Assembly: GCA_002328745.1 (NCBI GenBank)
Contig: DCVQ01000015.1
Coordinates: forward strand, 122,000-138,322
DNA: 16,323 bases
Direction: 5' to 3'
From: Actinobacteria bacterium UBA2184
GTDB lineage: Bacteria; Actinomycetota; Coriobacteriia; Anaerosomatales; Anaerosomataceae
Shown here: piece by piece, positions 6,528 through 13,625 of the stretch
Position numbering within the stretch: the first letter of the stretch is position 1
How the letters are laid out: every line of letters starts with the position of its first letter
Made by a program: the position numbers and the translations under genes
The notes under the pieces: model-generated
Databases searched by the model: none
Seen by the model: the letters and a program-made list of their open reading frames with translations, nothing else
What the model was told of the DNA's origin: nothing

Positions 6528-6533
6528 TACAGT
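6528..6533 (+). promoter_or_regulatory. -10 box TACAGT of a leaderless promoter (GNAT gene)
   Basis: TACAGT ends six bases before the ATG at 6540, so the start site would be the A of the ATG. TTGGTC at 6503-6508 is a possible -35, though its 19-base spacer is long. No Shine-Dalgarno precedes the ATG, consistent with leaderless translation. Confidence 0.6.
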
Positions 6534-6539
6534 AGACCC

Positions 6540-7430
6540 ATGGATGTGACGATCACCGACGTGGGCCCGGCTCTCGTGGATTCGTTTCGCGAATACGCGC
6601 GCGTTCACGGCCCCGAGCACGATGAGTCCTACACGCTGTCCGAGGATCTCGTCCGGTTCGATCCGGCCGCCGAGCCCGCGGTGCTCGTCTTCGACGCTGA
6701 CGGCGCGATCGTGGGCGCCGGCTCGGTCATGGTCGACGGCTTCTCCACCGAGGGCGCCGCGCGGTTCCGCATCCTGCACGCCGCCGATCCGCAGGCGTAC
6801 CCGCTCATGCTCGAACGCCTGCTGCCGCAGCTGCCCGACGGCGTCGTCCGGGCGTTCGTGTTCCTGCCCGAGAACGCCGGCGGGATCGAGGACGTGCTCG
6901 CGAGGGCGGGCTTTGGCGTGTCGCGGCGGGCCACCATCCTGGTGCACCGGTCGCCCGGCCACGTGGCCGTCCCACCGGTGCCGGACGGCGTGGTGCTGTC
7001 CCCGGCGGGACCCGAGGTCGCGGAGCTTGCGGCCAACCTCATCAACACCGTCTTCCATGGTCAGCCCGGGCACTACGATATGTCCGCCGAGCGGGCCGCC
7101 GAGATCCTCGGCAGGCGCCGCATCGTGTCGGAGGGAACGCTCGTCGCGTGGCGCGACGGTGCCCTTGCGGGGCTGGTGATCACGGCCGAGGACCCCGACG
7201 AGCTCGCGTACGCCGAGGTGGAGACGCTCGGCGTGATGCCCGACGAGCAGGGGCGCGGGATCGGTAAGGCGCTGCTGTGCTCCGCCGTCGCGGCGGCCGC
7301 CCGCATGAACCACACACGCGTGACGCTCTCGACCGGGGAGGACAACCGGCGGGCGCTCGGCCTGTACCTCGGGGTCGGCTTCCGCGTGGAAGAAGTGCGG
7401 GTGTGCTGGGAGCTGTCGCTCGGCAGGTAG
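6540..7430 (+). CDS. Tandem GNAT-family N-acetyltransferase
   Basis: GNAT enzymes move an acetyl group from acetyl-CoA to an amine. The 296-residue length suggests two GNAT folds in tandem, as in MshD-like proteins. The C-terminal half (about 150-296) carries the acetyl-CoA signature: strand VETLGVMPDEQ, pyrophosphate loop Q237-G-R-G-I-G-K and a helix, then EDNRRALGLYLGVGF (267-281), the typical N...A..LY...GF block. The N-terminal half (about 1-140) keeps the fold outline (VLVFDADGAIVGAGSVMV, FVFLPENAGGIEDVLARAGF) but lacks the Q/RxxGxG/A loop, so it is probably a degenerate non-catalytic copy. The substrate cannot be read. A mycothiol-synthase-like role is only a length-based resemblance. 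The start appears leaderless. Confidence 0.87.
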   Translation: MDVTITDVGPALVDSFREYARVHGPEHDESYTLSEDLVRFDPAAEPAVLVFDADGAIVGAGSVMVDGFSTEGAARFRILHAADPQAYPLMLERLLPQLPDGVVRAFVFLPENAGGIEDVLARAGFGVSRRATILVHRSPGHVAVPPVPDGVVLSPAGPEVAELAANLINTVFHGQPGHYDMSAERAAEILGRRRIVSEGTLVAWRDGALAGLVITAEDPDELAYAEVETLGVMPDEQGRGIGKALLCSAVAAAARMNHTRVTLSTGEDNRRALGLYLGVGFRVEEVRVCWELSLGR

Positions 7431-7512
7431 CGAAGACAGAATGCGCTCGGATCCCGTTCAGACGCGCGTGAGAGCATCGCTCCGAACGCTCGCCGGGAGG
7501 TGGTCCATGGGT

Positions 7513-7518
7513 TATACT
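7513..7518 (+). promoter_or_regulatory. -10 box TATACT with overlapping palindrome (RHH-MazF operon)
   Basis: TATACT lies six bases before the ATG at 7525, as for a leaderless mRNA. ATAC (7514-7517), five bases, then GTAT (7523-7526) is an inverted repeat covering the -10 box and start codon, a fitting site for autorepression by the RHH antitoxin. The hexamer also lies within the coding frame if translation begins at the upstream ATG at 7507. Confidence 0.55.
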
Positions 7519-7524
7519 ATTGGT

Positions 7525-7761
7525 ATGAAGACCGCGATATCGATTCCAGACGACCTCTTTGCGGCAGCAGATGCGCTCGCCAGGTCCACGGGGCAGTCGC
7601 GCAGCCAGCTGTACAGCCGCGCTGTGCGAGAGTTCGTTGCGCGGCACTCGCCGGATCGCGTCACCGAGGCGCTCGATGAGGTCTGCTCCGACCTGCCCGA
7701 TTCCGAGTACGCGTTCCCGCGATCGGCGGCTCGGCGTGTCGTACAACAGGTGGAGTGGTGA
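7525..7761 (+). CDS. Ribbon-helix-helix antitoxin (CopG/MazE-type) of a MazF pair
   Basis: This 78-residue protein begins with a typical ribbon-helix-helix: strand MKTAISIPDD, helix LFAAADALARSTG, turn, helix SRSQLYSRAVREFVARHS. It should bind its own promoter as a dimer. The C-terminal third (about 42-78) is acidic with a Trp near the end and would occupy the toxin's RNA-binding groove. It overlaps the MazF gene by the GTGA at 7758-7761. Two starts are possible. ATG 7525 matches the domain edge and sits six bases after a TATACT box. ATG 7507 has a strong GGGAGGT ribosome site five bases upstream and would add MGYTIG. I list the shorter form; annotation software may prefer 7507. Confidence 0.87.
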   Translation: MKTAISIPDDLFAAADALARSTGQSRSQLYSRAVREFVARHSPDRVTEALDEVCSDLPDSEYAFPRSAARRVVQQVEW

Positions 7762-8099
7762 TCGCGCAGGGCGAGATCTGGTGGGCCGACCTGGGCGAGC
7801 CGGTCGGCTCGGCCCCCGGTTTCCGCCGCCCCGTGGTGGTGATCCAGGGCGACTCGTTCAATCGCAGCCGGATAGCCACTGTCGTGTGCGTTCCGCTGAC
7901 GAGCAACATGCGCTGGGCCGATGCACCGGGCAACGTCGCGCTGGATCCGTCAGCGACCGGTCTTCCGGTCGACTCGGTCGCGAATGTATCGCAGGTCTCC
8001 ACGCTCGATCGCTCGGTCTTGCTCGAGCGCGTCGGCCGACTACCGGAGCACAAGCTCGATCTGGTGCTGTACGGCATCGATATCCTGCTCGGCCGGTAG
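7758..8099 (+). CDS. mazF: MazF/PemK-family mRNA interferase toxin
   Basis: MazF toxins are ribosome-independent endoribonucleases that cut mRNA, and sometimes rRNA or tRNA, at short sequences. The 113-residue product has the family layout: QGEIWWADLGEPVGSAPGFRRPVVVIQ at the N-terminus, with the catalytic arginine in the RRP segment (R23/R24), and VVCVPLTSN (42-50) carrying the conserved Thr/Ser, then the PVDSVANVSQVSTLDRS strand. Start choice: GTG at 7758 overlaps the antitoxin stop in GTGA and sits a few bases after AGGTGG; GTG at 7755 would add one valine. Coupled translation keeps toxin output below antitoxin. All visible key residues are present, so the toxin should be active. Confidence 0.94.
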   Translation: MIAQGEIWWADLGEPVGSAPGFRRPVVVIQGDSFNRSRIATVVCVPLTSNMRWADAPGNVALDPSATGLPVDSVANVSQVSTLDRSVLLERVGRLPEHKLDLVLYGIDILLGR

Positions 8100-8101
8100 C
8101 G

Positions 8102-8761
8102 TCACGCGGTCGGCGGCGTCGGCGGCTCCCACCCCTCCGAGCGCCTGAGCGCGTGGCCCTGCCAGAGGTACAGCGACGCGCACGTGCGGTACGGCGCCCA
8201 CGCCTCGCCGATGCGCGCGATGGCCGCGCGGCCGTCCTCGTCGCCGAGGCGGTACAGCCACGCCACGGCCGAGCGCAGCGCACCGTCGTCGACGGCGAGC
8301 ACGTCGGGGCGGCCGAGCGAGAAGATGAGGAACATCTCGGCGGTCCAGCGGCCGATGCCCTTCACCGTGGTGAGCGCCGCGATCGCATCCTCGTCGGGAA
8401 GCGCCGCCACCCCCGCGAGATCGAGCGAGCCGTCGGCCACCCGGGACGCGAGGTCGCGCAGGAACGACGCCTTGCTGCCCGAGAGGCCGGCGCCGCGGAG
8501 CGTCGCGTCCTCGGCGGCCAGGATGTGCGCCGGAGTAGGATCGCCGCCGAGCGCGGCCACCAGACGGTTCCATATGGTCGCCGCGGCCTTGTCCGAGAGC
8601 TGCTGGGCGACGATCGCGCTCGCGAGCGACGAGTACGGATCGTCCTCGAGGCGCTGCTCGACCGGGCCGACCCGCGCGATGAGCGCGCCGAGCGTAGCGT
8701 CGGCGGAGCGCAGGTGTCGCACCTCGGGTGACTCGGGCGTGTAGGCGAGCGCTCTGGGCAT
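8102..8761 (-). CDS. AlkA-type DNA-3-methyladenine glycosylase (HhH-GPD)
   Basis: This base-excision repair enzyme would remove alkylated purines such as 3-methyladenine. The 219-residue protein lacks the AlkA N-terminal domain and resembles the compact Mag1/AlkA2 forms. It shows YSSLASAIVAQQLSDKAA (43-60), a conserved DNA-facing helix; the helix-hairpin-helix TVKGIGRWTAEMFLIFSLG (122-140); and RPDVLAVDDG with the catalytic aspartate at D149, matching AlkA D238. The ATG at 8761 is preceded by TACAAT with a six-base gap and no Shine-Dalgarno, so a leaderless mRNA is likely. A longer in-frame extension crosses the SGNH gene antisense and was rejected. It converges on mazF with two bases between stops and diverges from the SGNH lipoprotein gene. 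Confidence 0.93.
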   Translation of the reverse strand: MPRALAYTPESPEVRHLRSADATLGALIARVGPVEQRLEDDPYSSLASAIVAQQLSDKAAATIWNRLVAALGGDPTPAHILAAEDATLRGAGLSGSKASFLRDLASRVADGSLDLAGVAALPDEDAIAALTTVKGIGRWTAEMFLIFSLGRPDVLAVDDGALRSAVAWLYRLGDEDGRAAIARIGEAWAPYRTCASLYLWQGHALRRSEGWEPPTPPTA

Positions 8762-8767
8762 GCGGCG

Positions 8768-8773
8768 ATTGTA
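8768..8773 (-). promoter_or_regulatory. -10 box TACAAT of a leaderless promoter (DNA glycosylase)
   Basis: On the minus strand TACAAT is followed by six bases and then the ATG at 8761, so transcription would begin at the ATG itself. It matches TATAAT at five of six positions. No convincing -35 was found at 16-19 bases. Confidence 0.6.
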
Positions 8774-8873
8774 GCGCGACCGGACCCCTCCGGCGGGAAG
8801 GCGCACCGGCGGCCTTGCGGGAGTGCGCACCGTGGCCTCGGGGGAGTGTGCGTCATCGGCCGGGCATCCGGCG

Positions 8874-8879
8874 TAGGAT
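8874..8879 (+). promoter_or_regulatory. -10 box TAGGAT for the SGNH lipoprotein gene
   Basis: TAGGAT fits TANNNT and would start transcription near 8886, giving a leader of about 14 bases that carries the AAGGGAGG ribosome site (8888-8895). It lies in the 138-base divergent region shared with the DNA glycosylase gene. No -35 was recognised. Confidence 0.4.
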
Positions 8880-8899
8880 GGAGCCGAAAGGGAGGCGGC

Positions 8900-9652
8900 G
8901 TGCGCGGACTCGTCATCATCGTGATGCTTCTCGCGTTGTGCGGGTGCGCCGCGTCTCCGCCCGCGGGCACCGCGGCGCGCGAGGAGCCGCCCGCCCGCGA
9001 GGAGATCGGAGACGGCATGCGCTCGATCGTGGCCATCGGCGACAGCATCACCGAGGCGGTCGGGTTCAACGGCGTGACCTCCACCGACCAGTGGCTGTAC
9101 CTGCTGCTGGAGCGTCTCGGGGAGAACGATATCGAGTTCGGGGCCGGCATCCCGTCTGCTGCGCGCCCCGATGCCGACGATGTGCTCGTCGGCGCCGGGT
9201 GGACGGCGTACAACCTCGGCGTGAGCGGACAGACGACGGCCGAGATGCTGGCGCGCTTCGATCGCGAGGTCCCTGACGACGCGGGGACGATCATCATCGC
9301 GGGCGGGCTGAACGACGTGTTCGCCGGCATCCCGCGCGCGGAGATCATCGCCAACATCGAGGCGATGGTGGAGGAGGCGCAGGCGATCACGGATCGCGTG
9401 TTCGTGTGCGCGTTGCCGCCGTGCACGGGTGACAGCGAGGCGATCGAGGACGAGATCGTCTCGCTCAACGAGGCGTACCGGGAGATCTGCGACGCCACCG
9501 GGGCGACGTACGTGGACTGGTACGCGGCGCTGCTGGCAAGCGACGGCAGTCGCGACAGCGGCTGGTCCGATCCTGATGGCGTGCACCCCAACGCCGAGGG
9601 CAACGCGCGGCTGGCGGAGGCATTCGACATCGTCGCCGACTTTGGGTGGTGA
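8900..9652 (+). CDS. SGNH/GDSL-type hydrolase lipoprotein
   Basis: This is a predicted surface-anchored esterase or lipase-like enzyme of 250 residues. The signal peptide (hydrophobic residues 4-13) ends in a lipobox LCGC with C16. The SGNH blocks follow: block I, VAIGDSITEAVG with nucleophile S49; block II, YNLGVSGQT around G107-G110; block III, IIAGGLNDV with N138; block V, DPDGVHPN with D226 and H229. All four family residues are therefore present. The substrate is unknown: acyl esters, polysaccharide acetyl groups or lysophospholipids are all possible. The start is GTG at 8900, four bases after AAGGGAGG; the frame upstream lacks a ribosome site. The cysteine at the -2 lipobox position is unusual but tolerated. 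serS follows 93 bases later with its own promoter. Confidence 0.9.
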   Translation: MRGLVIIVMLLALCGCAASPPAGTAAREEPPAREEIGDGMRSIVAIGDSITEAVGFNGVTSTDQWLYLLLERLGENDIEFGAGIPSAARPDADDVLVGAGWTAYNLGVSGQTTAEMLARFDREVPDDAGTIIIAGGLNDVFAGIPRAEIIANIEAMVEEAQAITDRVFVCALPPCTGDSEAIEDEIVSLNEAYREICDATGATYVDWYAALLASDGSRDSGWSDPDGVHPNAEGNARLAEAFDIVADFGW

Positions 9653-9689
9653 GGGCCGTGCCGCCGCGACCGGCCCGGCATGCCTCGGC

Positions 9690-9695
9690 TATACT
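9690..9695 (+). promoter_or_regulatory. -10 box TATACT of the serS operon
   Basis: TATACT matches the -10 consensus at five of six positions and sits in the 93-base gap before serS, giving a leader of about 44 bases. No good -35 was seen at 16-18 bases. The leader is too short for a T-box riboswitch, and none was recognised. Confidence 0.5.
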
Positions 9696-9745
9696 GATGA
9701 CCGGCGCGAAAGCCCGCTTCTGACCCGCCCGACACGGAGGCTCAC

Positions 9746-11050
9746 ATGCTTGACGGACGCTACCTGCGCGAGAATCTGGAAGCGGTCCGCACCGCGATGG
9801 GCAAGCGCGCGGGCGACTGGGACTTCGACCGCTTCATGGCGCTCGACGATGAGCGCCGGACGCTCATCCAGGAGGTCGAGGGCCGGCAGGCGCTGCGCAA
9901 CGAGGCGTCCAAGCGCATCGGCGAGATGATGCGCGCTGGAGACCACGACGAGGCCGAGGTCGTGAAGGCCGAGGTGCGACAGCTCAACGACGAGCTCCAG
10001 GAGCTCGACGAGCGCCTGCAGAGCACCGAGGTGGCCGTGCGCGAGCTGCTCCTGCGCATCCCCAACATCCCGGACGAGAGCGTTCCGATCGGCGACGACG
10101 AGTCCGATAACGTCGAGATCCGCCGAGTCGGCGAGCCGCCCGCGTTCGACTTCGAGCCCGTGGCGCACTGGGACCTCGGTCCTGCGCTCGGCGCGATCGA
10201 CTTCGAGCGCGGCGTGAAGCTCGCGAAGAGCCGTTTCGTGGTGCTCGGCCGGGACGGCGCGCGCCTCAACCGGGCGCTCATCAACTTCATGCTCGACACG
10301 CACGGCGCCCGAGGCTACACGGAGTGGTCGGTGCCGGCGATGGCCAACGAGGAGACGCTCACCGGCACGGGGCAGCTGCCCAAGTTCGCCGAGGACCTCT
10401 TCCATACCGATGAGGGCCTCTACCTCATCCCCACGGCCGAGGTGCAGCTCACCAACCTCCATCGCGACGAGGTGCTCGAGGCCGCCGACCTTCCGCTTCG
10501 CTACTGCGCGTACACGCCCTGCTTCCGCGAGGAGGCGGGCGCCGCAGGCCGCGACACGCGGGGCATGATCCGCGTGCACCAGTTCGACAAGGTCGAGCTG
10601 GTGAAGTTCGCGCGTCCCGAGAACAGCATGGACGAGCTCGAGGCGATGGTGACCGACGCCGAGCACATCCTCGAGCGGCTCGGCATCGCGTTCCGCACGA
10701 TCGTGCTGTGCACCGGGGACATGGGCTTTGGCGCCGCTAAGACCTACGACATCGAGGTCTGGCTGCCGAGCTACAACGACTACAAGGAGATCTCGTCGTG
10801 CTCGAATTGCGGCGACTTTCAGGCGCGGCGCGCGTCGATCAAGTTCCGGAGCCCGGGCGAGTTCAAGGGGTCCCGCCTCTGCCACACGCTGAACGGCAGC
10901 GGTCTTGCGGTCGGCCGTACGCTCGTCGCGGTGCTGGAGAACTACCAGCAGGCCGACGGGTCCGTGGTGGTCCCCGAGGTGCTGCGACCGTACATGGGCG
11001 GCCAGGAGGTCATCCTGCCGGTGGTTGCTCGAGAAGGGGACGGCTCGTGA
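9746..11050 (+). CDS. serS: Seryl-tRNA synthetase
   Basis: This class II aminoacyl-tRNA synthetase charges tRNA-Ser (and tRNA-Sec where present) with serine in the cytosol. The length of 434 residues is normal. The N-terminal helical arm (about 25-105), a long antiparallel coiled coil that grips the tRNA long variable arm, ends at LLRIPNIPDESVP. The catalytic core has TGTGQLPKF (206-214), motif 2 as FREEAGAAGRDTRGMIRVHQF (260-280, with R261 and E262), GFGAAKTYDIEVW (327-339), SSCSNCGDFQARR and motif 3 as NGSGLAVGRTLVAVLENYQ (383-401, R391). GGAGG lies five bases before the ATG. The TGA overlaps the GTG of the next lipoprotein gene, so the two are co-translated. Nothing appears damaged. Confidence 0.98.
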   Translation: MLDGRYLRENLEAVRTAMGKRAGDWDFDRFMALDDERRTLIQEVEGRQALRNEASKRIGEMMRAGDHDEAEVVKAEVRQLNDELQELDERLQSTEVAVRELLLRIPNIPDESVPIGDDESDNVEIRRVGEPPAFDFEPVAHWDLGPALGAIDFERGVKLAKSRFVVLGRDGARLNRALINFMLDTHGARGYTEWSVPAMANEETLTGTGQLPKFAEDLFHTDEGLYLIPTAEVQLTNLHRDEVLEAADLPLRYCAYTPCFREEAGAAGRDTRGMIRVHQFDKVELVKFARPENSMDELEAMVTDAEHILERLGIAFRTIVLCTGDMGFGAAKTYDIEVWLPSYNDYKEISSCSNCGDFQARRASIKFRSPGEFKGSRLCHTLNGSGLAVGRTLVAVLENYQQADGSVVVPEVLRPYMGGQEVILPVVAREGDGS

Positions 11051-11676
11051 AGCGATGGGTGACGGTGGCGGTCCTTCTCCTCGCGATCACCGTTGGGCTC
11101 GCGGCGTGCGGCGATCGGGCGCCGGCGAGCGACGCCGACGACACTCCGCCGGCGACCGACGCGAACGTCCCGAGCGGCACGACGATCGAGGGGTCCGACC
11201 CCATGCCGACGGACGGCCCCAACGAAACGGCCGCCCTCGGGGCGGTGGCGGGCATCTACGCGGAGCAGCGCGACAGCGGCACGTGGGCGGATGTCGACTG
11301 GGCGGCGCTCGACGCGGTCGCCCCCGTCTTCAACGCCTACCTCGTACGGGTCGACCTCGGCGGACAGGCGGCGCTCTTCGAGGTCCGCTCCGATGGGCTA
11401 CCGCACAACCTCTACGCGTTCCAGAAGGCGTTCGACAGCGGATCGATCATCTGGATCCCCGCCGAGGACGCGACGGGCGCATTCGCGGATGCACAGAGCA
11501 GCGGAGAACTGATGGCGGTCGGCGCGGTGAACGTTGCGATGCGGGATGCGTTTCCGGATGACGCCTTCACGGTCACGATCCATGGGTACCGGTTCGTCTA
11601 CCTGCAGGATGGACGTTCGGTATTCACTATCGAAGTCGCGCCCGACGGCTCGATGATCAGCGCAGGCGGCTACTAG
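11047..11676 (+). CDS. Hypothetical lipoprotein coupled to serS
   Basis: This 209-residue protein has a clear lipoprotein signal: K2-R3, hydrophobic residues 5-17 and lipobox LAAC with C21. A low-complexity D/A/P/T linker (about 25-65) precedes a globular region (about 70-209) without a family I recognise. That region contains GIYAEQRDSGTWADVDWAALDAV, AALFEVRSDGLPHNLYAFQKAF, DDAFTVTIHGYRFVYLQDG and a C-terminal beta pair. The GTG start (11047) overlaps the serS stop in GTGA and has GAAGGGGA upstream. Cotranscription with serS is probably positional, since a secreted lipoprotein has no obvious link to tRNA charging. Function unknown. Confidence 0.82.
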   Translation: MKRWVTVAVLLLAITVGLAACGDRAPASDADDTPPATDANVPSGTTIEGSDPMPTDGPNETAALGAVAGIYAEQRDSGTWADVDWAALDAVAPVFNAYLVRVDLGGQAALFEVRSDGLPHNLYAFQKAFDSGSIIWIPAEDATGAFADAQSSGELMAVGAVNVAMRDAFPDDAFTVTIHGYRFVYLQDGRSVFTIEVAPDGSMISAGGY

Positions 11677-11843
11677 GGGCGCGCGCTTGGCAGGTCGCGA
11701 GTGGCAGCTCCTGCCGGAAATAAGTGGAGGACGAGGTCGTCCACACCCCGTCCCCCCAATGAAGAAGAGCCCCTTACTCGTTTTTCTATTCACGAACATA
11801 TACCTCAGCGAGAGTGACTGCAAGTACTTTCTGCTAGATTCTC
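11677..11843. other. 167-base convergent gap with hairpins and an AT-richer stretch
   Basis: The gap separates the lipoprotein gene (+) from the propeller gene (-). GGCAGG/CCTGCC (11689-11694 and 11710-11715) has a 15-base loop. A stronger hairpin at 11724-11744 has a GGACG/CGTCC stem; read on the minus strand it is followed by TTATTT, so it could end the propeller operon. Bases 11760-11860 are visibly AT-richer than the flanks. A weak minus-strand promoter-like pair, TTGCAG (11818-11823) and TATGTT (11795-11800) with a 17-base spacer, also lies here. The short frame across the gap has no homology and poor codon use. Confidence 0.5.
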
Positions 11844-13625
11844 TTACTTCGCTATCTCTGCCTTGTGAGCCTCGAAGCGGCCTCCGCCCCCGGCGGCGAA
11901 GGTCTCGTACGACGGGATCTCGTACACGCGTAGCCGGTTGTCGAGGAAGTCGCTGATGATCAGCAGCTTTCCGTCGTCGGAGACGTCGAGCGCCGTCGGC
12001 TGGTTGCCGGCGATGACCGCGTCGAGCGGAGCGCCGGTCGCGGCGTCGAAGACGAGGATGGAGCCCCACTCCGGACCTGGCAGGTAGTACGACTTCGGGT
12101 TGTTCGCGCCGCGACAGCTCACGAAGAGCATCCTGCCGTCGGGCGTGAGATCGATCGTGTTCGGGTGCGAGTCGACGTCCACGAACTTGGTGGTCGTGCC
12201 GGTGTTCATGTCGTGGACCCACACGAGCGCCTTCGCCATGTCCGAGATGTACATCCTCCCGGTCCTCTCGTCGGCCACGATGTGTCGAAGCGCGCCCCCG
12301 GCGGTGAAGAGCGTCTCGCGCGTATAGGTCGCGAGGTTGATCCTCTCGAGGTCTCCTGAGTCGAATCCCGCCACGTAAAGCCACTTGCCGTCATCGGTGG
12401 CGTACATCCCGCGCGGGGTGTTCGACACGCCGAGGCGCTTGATCAGCTGGCCGGTCTCGAGGTCGATGACCGACACGTCGTCGCCGGACCAGTTCGACGC
12501 GTACAGCGTCTTCTCGTCGGGCGACAGCTCGACCCACTTCGTCCACGTGCTGTTCGTGTCGAACTCCCGAAGCACCGTGCGGGTTGCCACATCGATCTCG
12601 AAGCACTTCGCGGTCTCCATCTGCGAGGTGTACGCGAGCGTCCCCGCCGCATTGAAAATGACCTCGACCGCCCCGTGCTCGCCGATGTCCACGCCGCCGA
12701 GCAGCTTTCCCGTGCGTGGGTCGAAGATCTGGATCGATGGTGGCCCGTTCAAGATGCTCGTCCAGGCCTCGGTACCGTCGTGCGTGACTGAAACGCCCTT
12801 CGGCGCGCCCTGTGTGGTGATCGTCCCGATGCTGCGCAGGATCTGGCCCTCGGGATCGAGGAAGAACTCGAGGGTGAGCGTGGAGTCCAGCGAGTAGGAG
12901 CCCTTGAACGTGTTGTATCCGGGCATTGCAAGCTCGACGGTGATGTTCCCCGCAGGAACCGAGCCCTCGTACGGCGTCGAGCCTGCCAGCTTGGTGCCGT
13001 CAGCCTGCGTGATCTTGAGGATGGCGCCCTCGGGCGAACTGACGATAGTGAGCGCCTGCGGAAGTGGTTCGAGCGTGTAGGCGAGCTTGTTCTTCCGCCC
13101 ACGCTTGAGCTCGACCTCGGCTTCCCGCGGCGCGAATCCCGTGCGCGTCACGGAGACGCGGTAGGCCCCCGGCTTGAGATCGGTGAGTTGGAGCGTCCCT
13201 GTGGCGGTGGCATCCGTCGAGCCGGCGAGCATGATCGTCGCATCGGCGGGGGTGGACACGATGACGAGCGAGGTCGGGCGCGTGAGCAGGAAGATCGCGA
13301 GGACCACCGCGACTGCCCCGACCGCGATGACGCCGAGTATGACCCGCGCGCGGGCGCGCTGATATGCCCGTCCCGAGCGCTTCCCGGCGCGCGCCTCGTG
13401 GGCGCGGGGCGAGACGTACTGGGCGTGCTGGTGGACGCCCACCCGGGGCAGCCCGTTAGTACCCGACCGCACGCCCGGGTTCAGCGACGATCCGCCGCCT
13501 GCGGGGGTGCGCGAGCCGAGATCGGCGACGTTGCGGGCGTGAGAGCCGATAACCGAACTGCCGGGATCGATCATGCGGGGACGACCGCGTCGGTATCCAC
13601 GCTTGCGGCGCGAGAAGCCGAACAT
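11844..13625 (-). CDS. Membrane-anchored PEGA-domain and seven-bladed beta-propeller protein
   Basis: This 593-residue protein has a distinct layout. A basic disordered cytoplasmic segment (1-94, rich in Arg/Gly/Ser) precedes one membrane helix (about 95-115). Two PEGA-like domains follow (about 118-185 and 190-257, with STPADATIMLAGS...LKPGAYRVSVTRTGF and SSPEGAILKI...VPAGNITVELAMPGY), then a YVTN/NHL-like propeller (about 262-575). Seven repeats of the strand-turn-strand unit are visible, for example PKGVSVTHDGTEAWTS, TKWVELSPDEKTLYASN, PRGMYATDDGKWLYVAG and PTALDVSDDGKLLIISD. It should face the outside and bind protein, wall polymer or ligand; no catalytic motif was seen. ATG overlaps the upstream stop in TGATG, with AAGGAG seven bases upstream, so it is translationally coupled to the LOG-like gene. 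Confidence 0.9.
   Translation of the reverse strand: MFGFSRRKRGYRRGRPRMIDPGSSVIGSHARNVADLGSRTPAGGGSSLNPGVRSGTNGLPRVGVHQHAQYVSPRAHEARAGKRSGRAYQRARARVILGVIAVGAVAVVLAIFLLTRPTSLVIVSTPADATIMLAGSTDATATGTLQLTDLKPGAYRVSVTRTGFAPREAEVELKRGRKNKLAYTLEPLPQALTIVSSPEGAILKITQADGTKLAGSTPYEGSVPAGNITVELAMPGYNTFKGSYSLDSTLTLEFFLDPEGQILRSIGTITTQGAPKGVSVTHDGTEAWTSILNGPPSIQIFDPRTGKLLGGVDIGEHGAVEVIFNAAGTLAYTSQMETAKCFEIDVATRTVLREFDTNSTWTKWVELSPDEKTLYASNWSGDDVSVIDLETGQLIKRLGVSNTPRGMYATDDGKWLYVAGFDSGDLERINLATYTRETLFTAGGALRHIVADERTGRMYISDMAKALVWVHDMNTGTTTKFVDVDSHPNTIDLTPDGRMLFVSCRGANNPKSYYLPGPEWGSILVFDAATGAPLDAVIAGNQPTALDVSDDGKLLIISDFLDNRLRVYEIPSYETFAAGGGGRFEAHKAEIAK

Noticed and set aside
6225..7313. 362-codon open frame on the minus strand opposite the GNAT gene
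   Set aside because: High G+C leaves long stop-free shadows. The product is His/Arg/Gly/Val-rich without motifs, while the plus-strand frame has the GNAT signature.
8762..9586. Long in-frame N-terminal extension of the DNA glycosylase on the minus strand
   Set aside because: It lies antisense to the SGNH hydrolase gene, whose catalytic blocks are intact. The glycosylase domain is complete from 8761 and has a -10 box next to that ATG.
9689..10885. 398-codon open frame on the minus strand opposite serS
   Set aside because: This is a mirror frame of serS. The synthetase motifs are complete on the plus strand and the antisense product shows no motifs.
11687..11956. 89-codon open frame in the convergent gap
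   Set aside because: It has no ribosome site or family features and it runs into the propeller gene antisense. Codon third positions are unlike real genes here.
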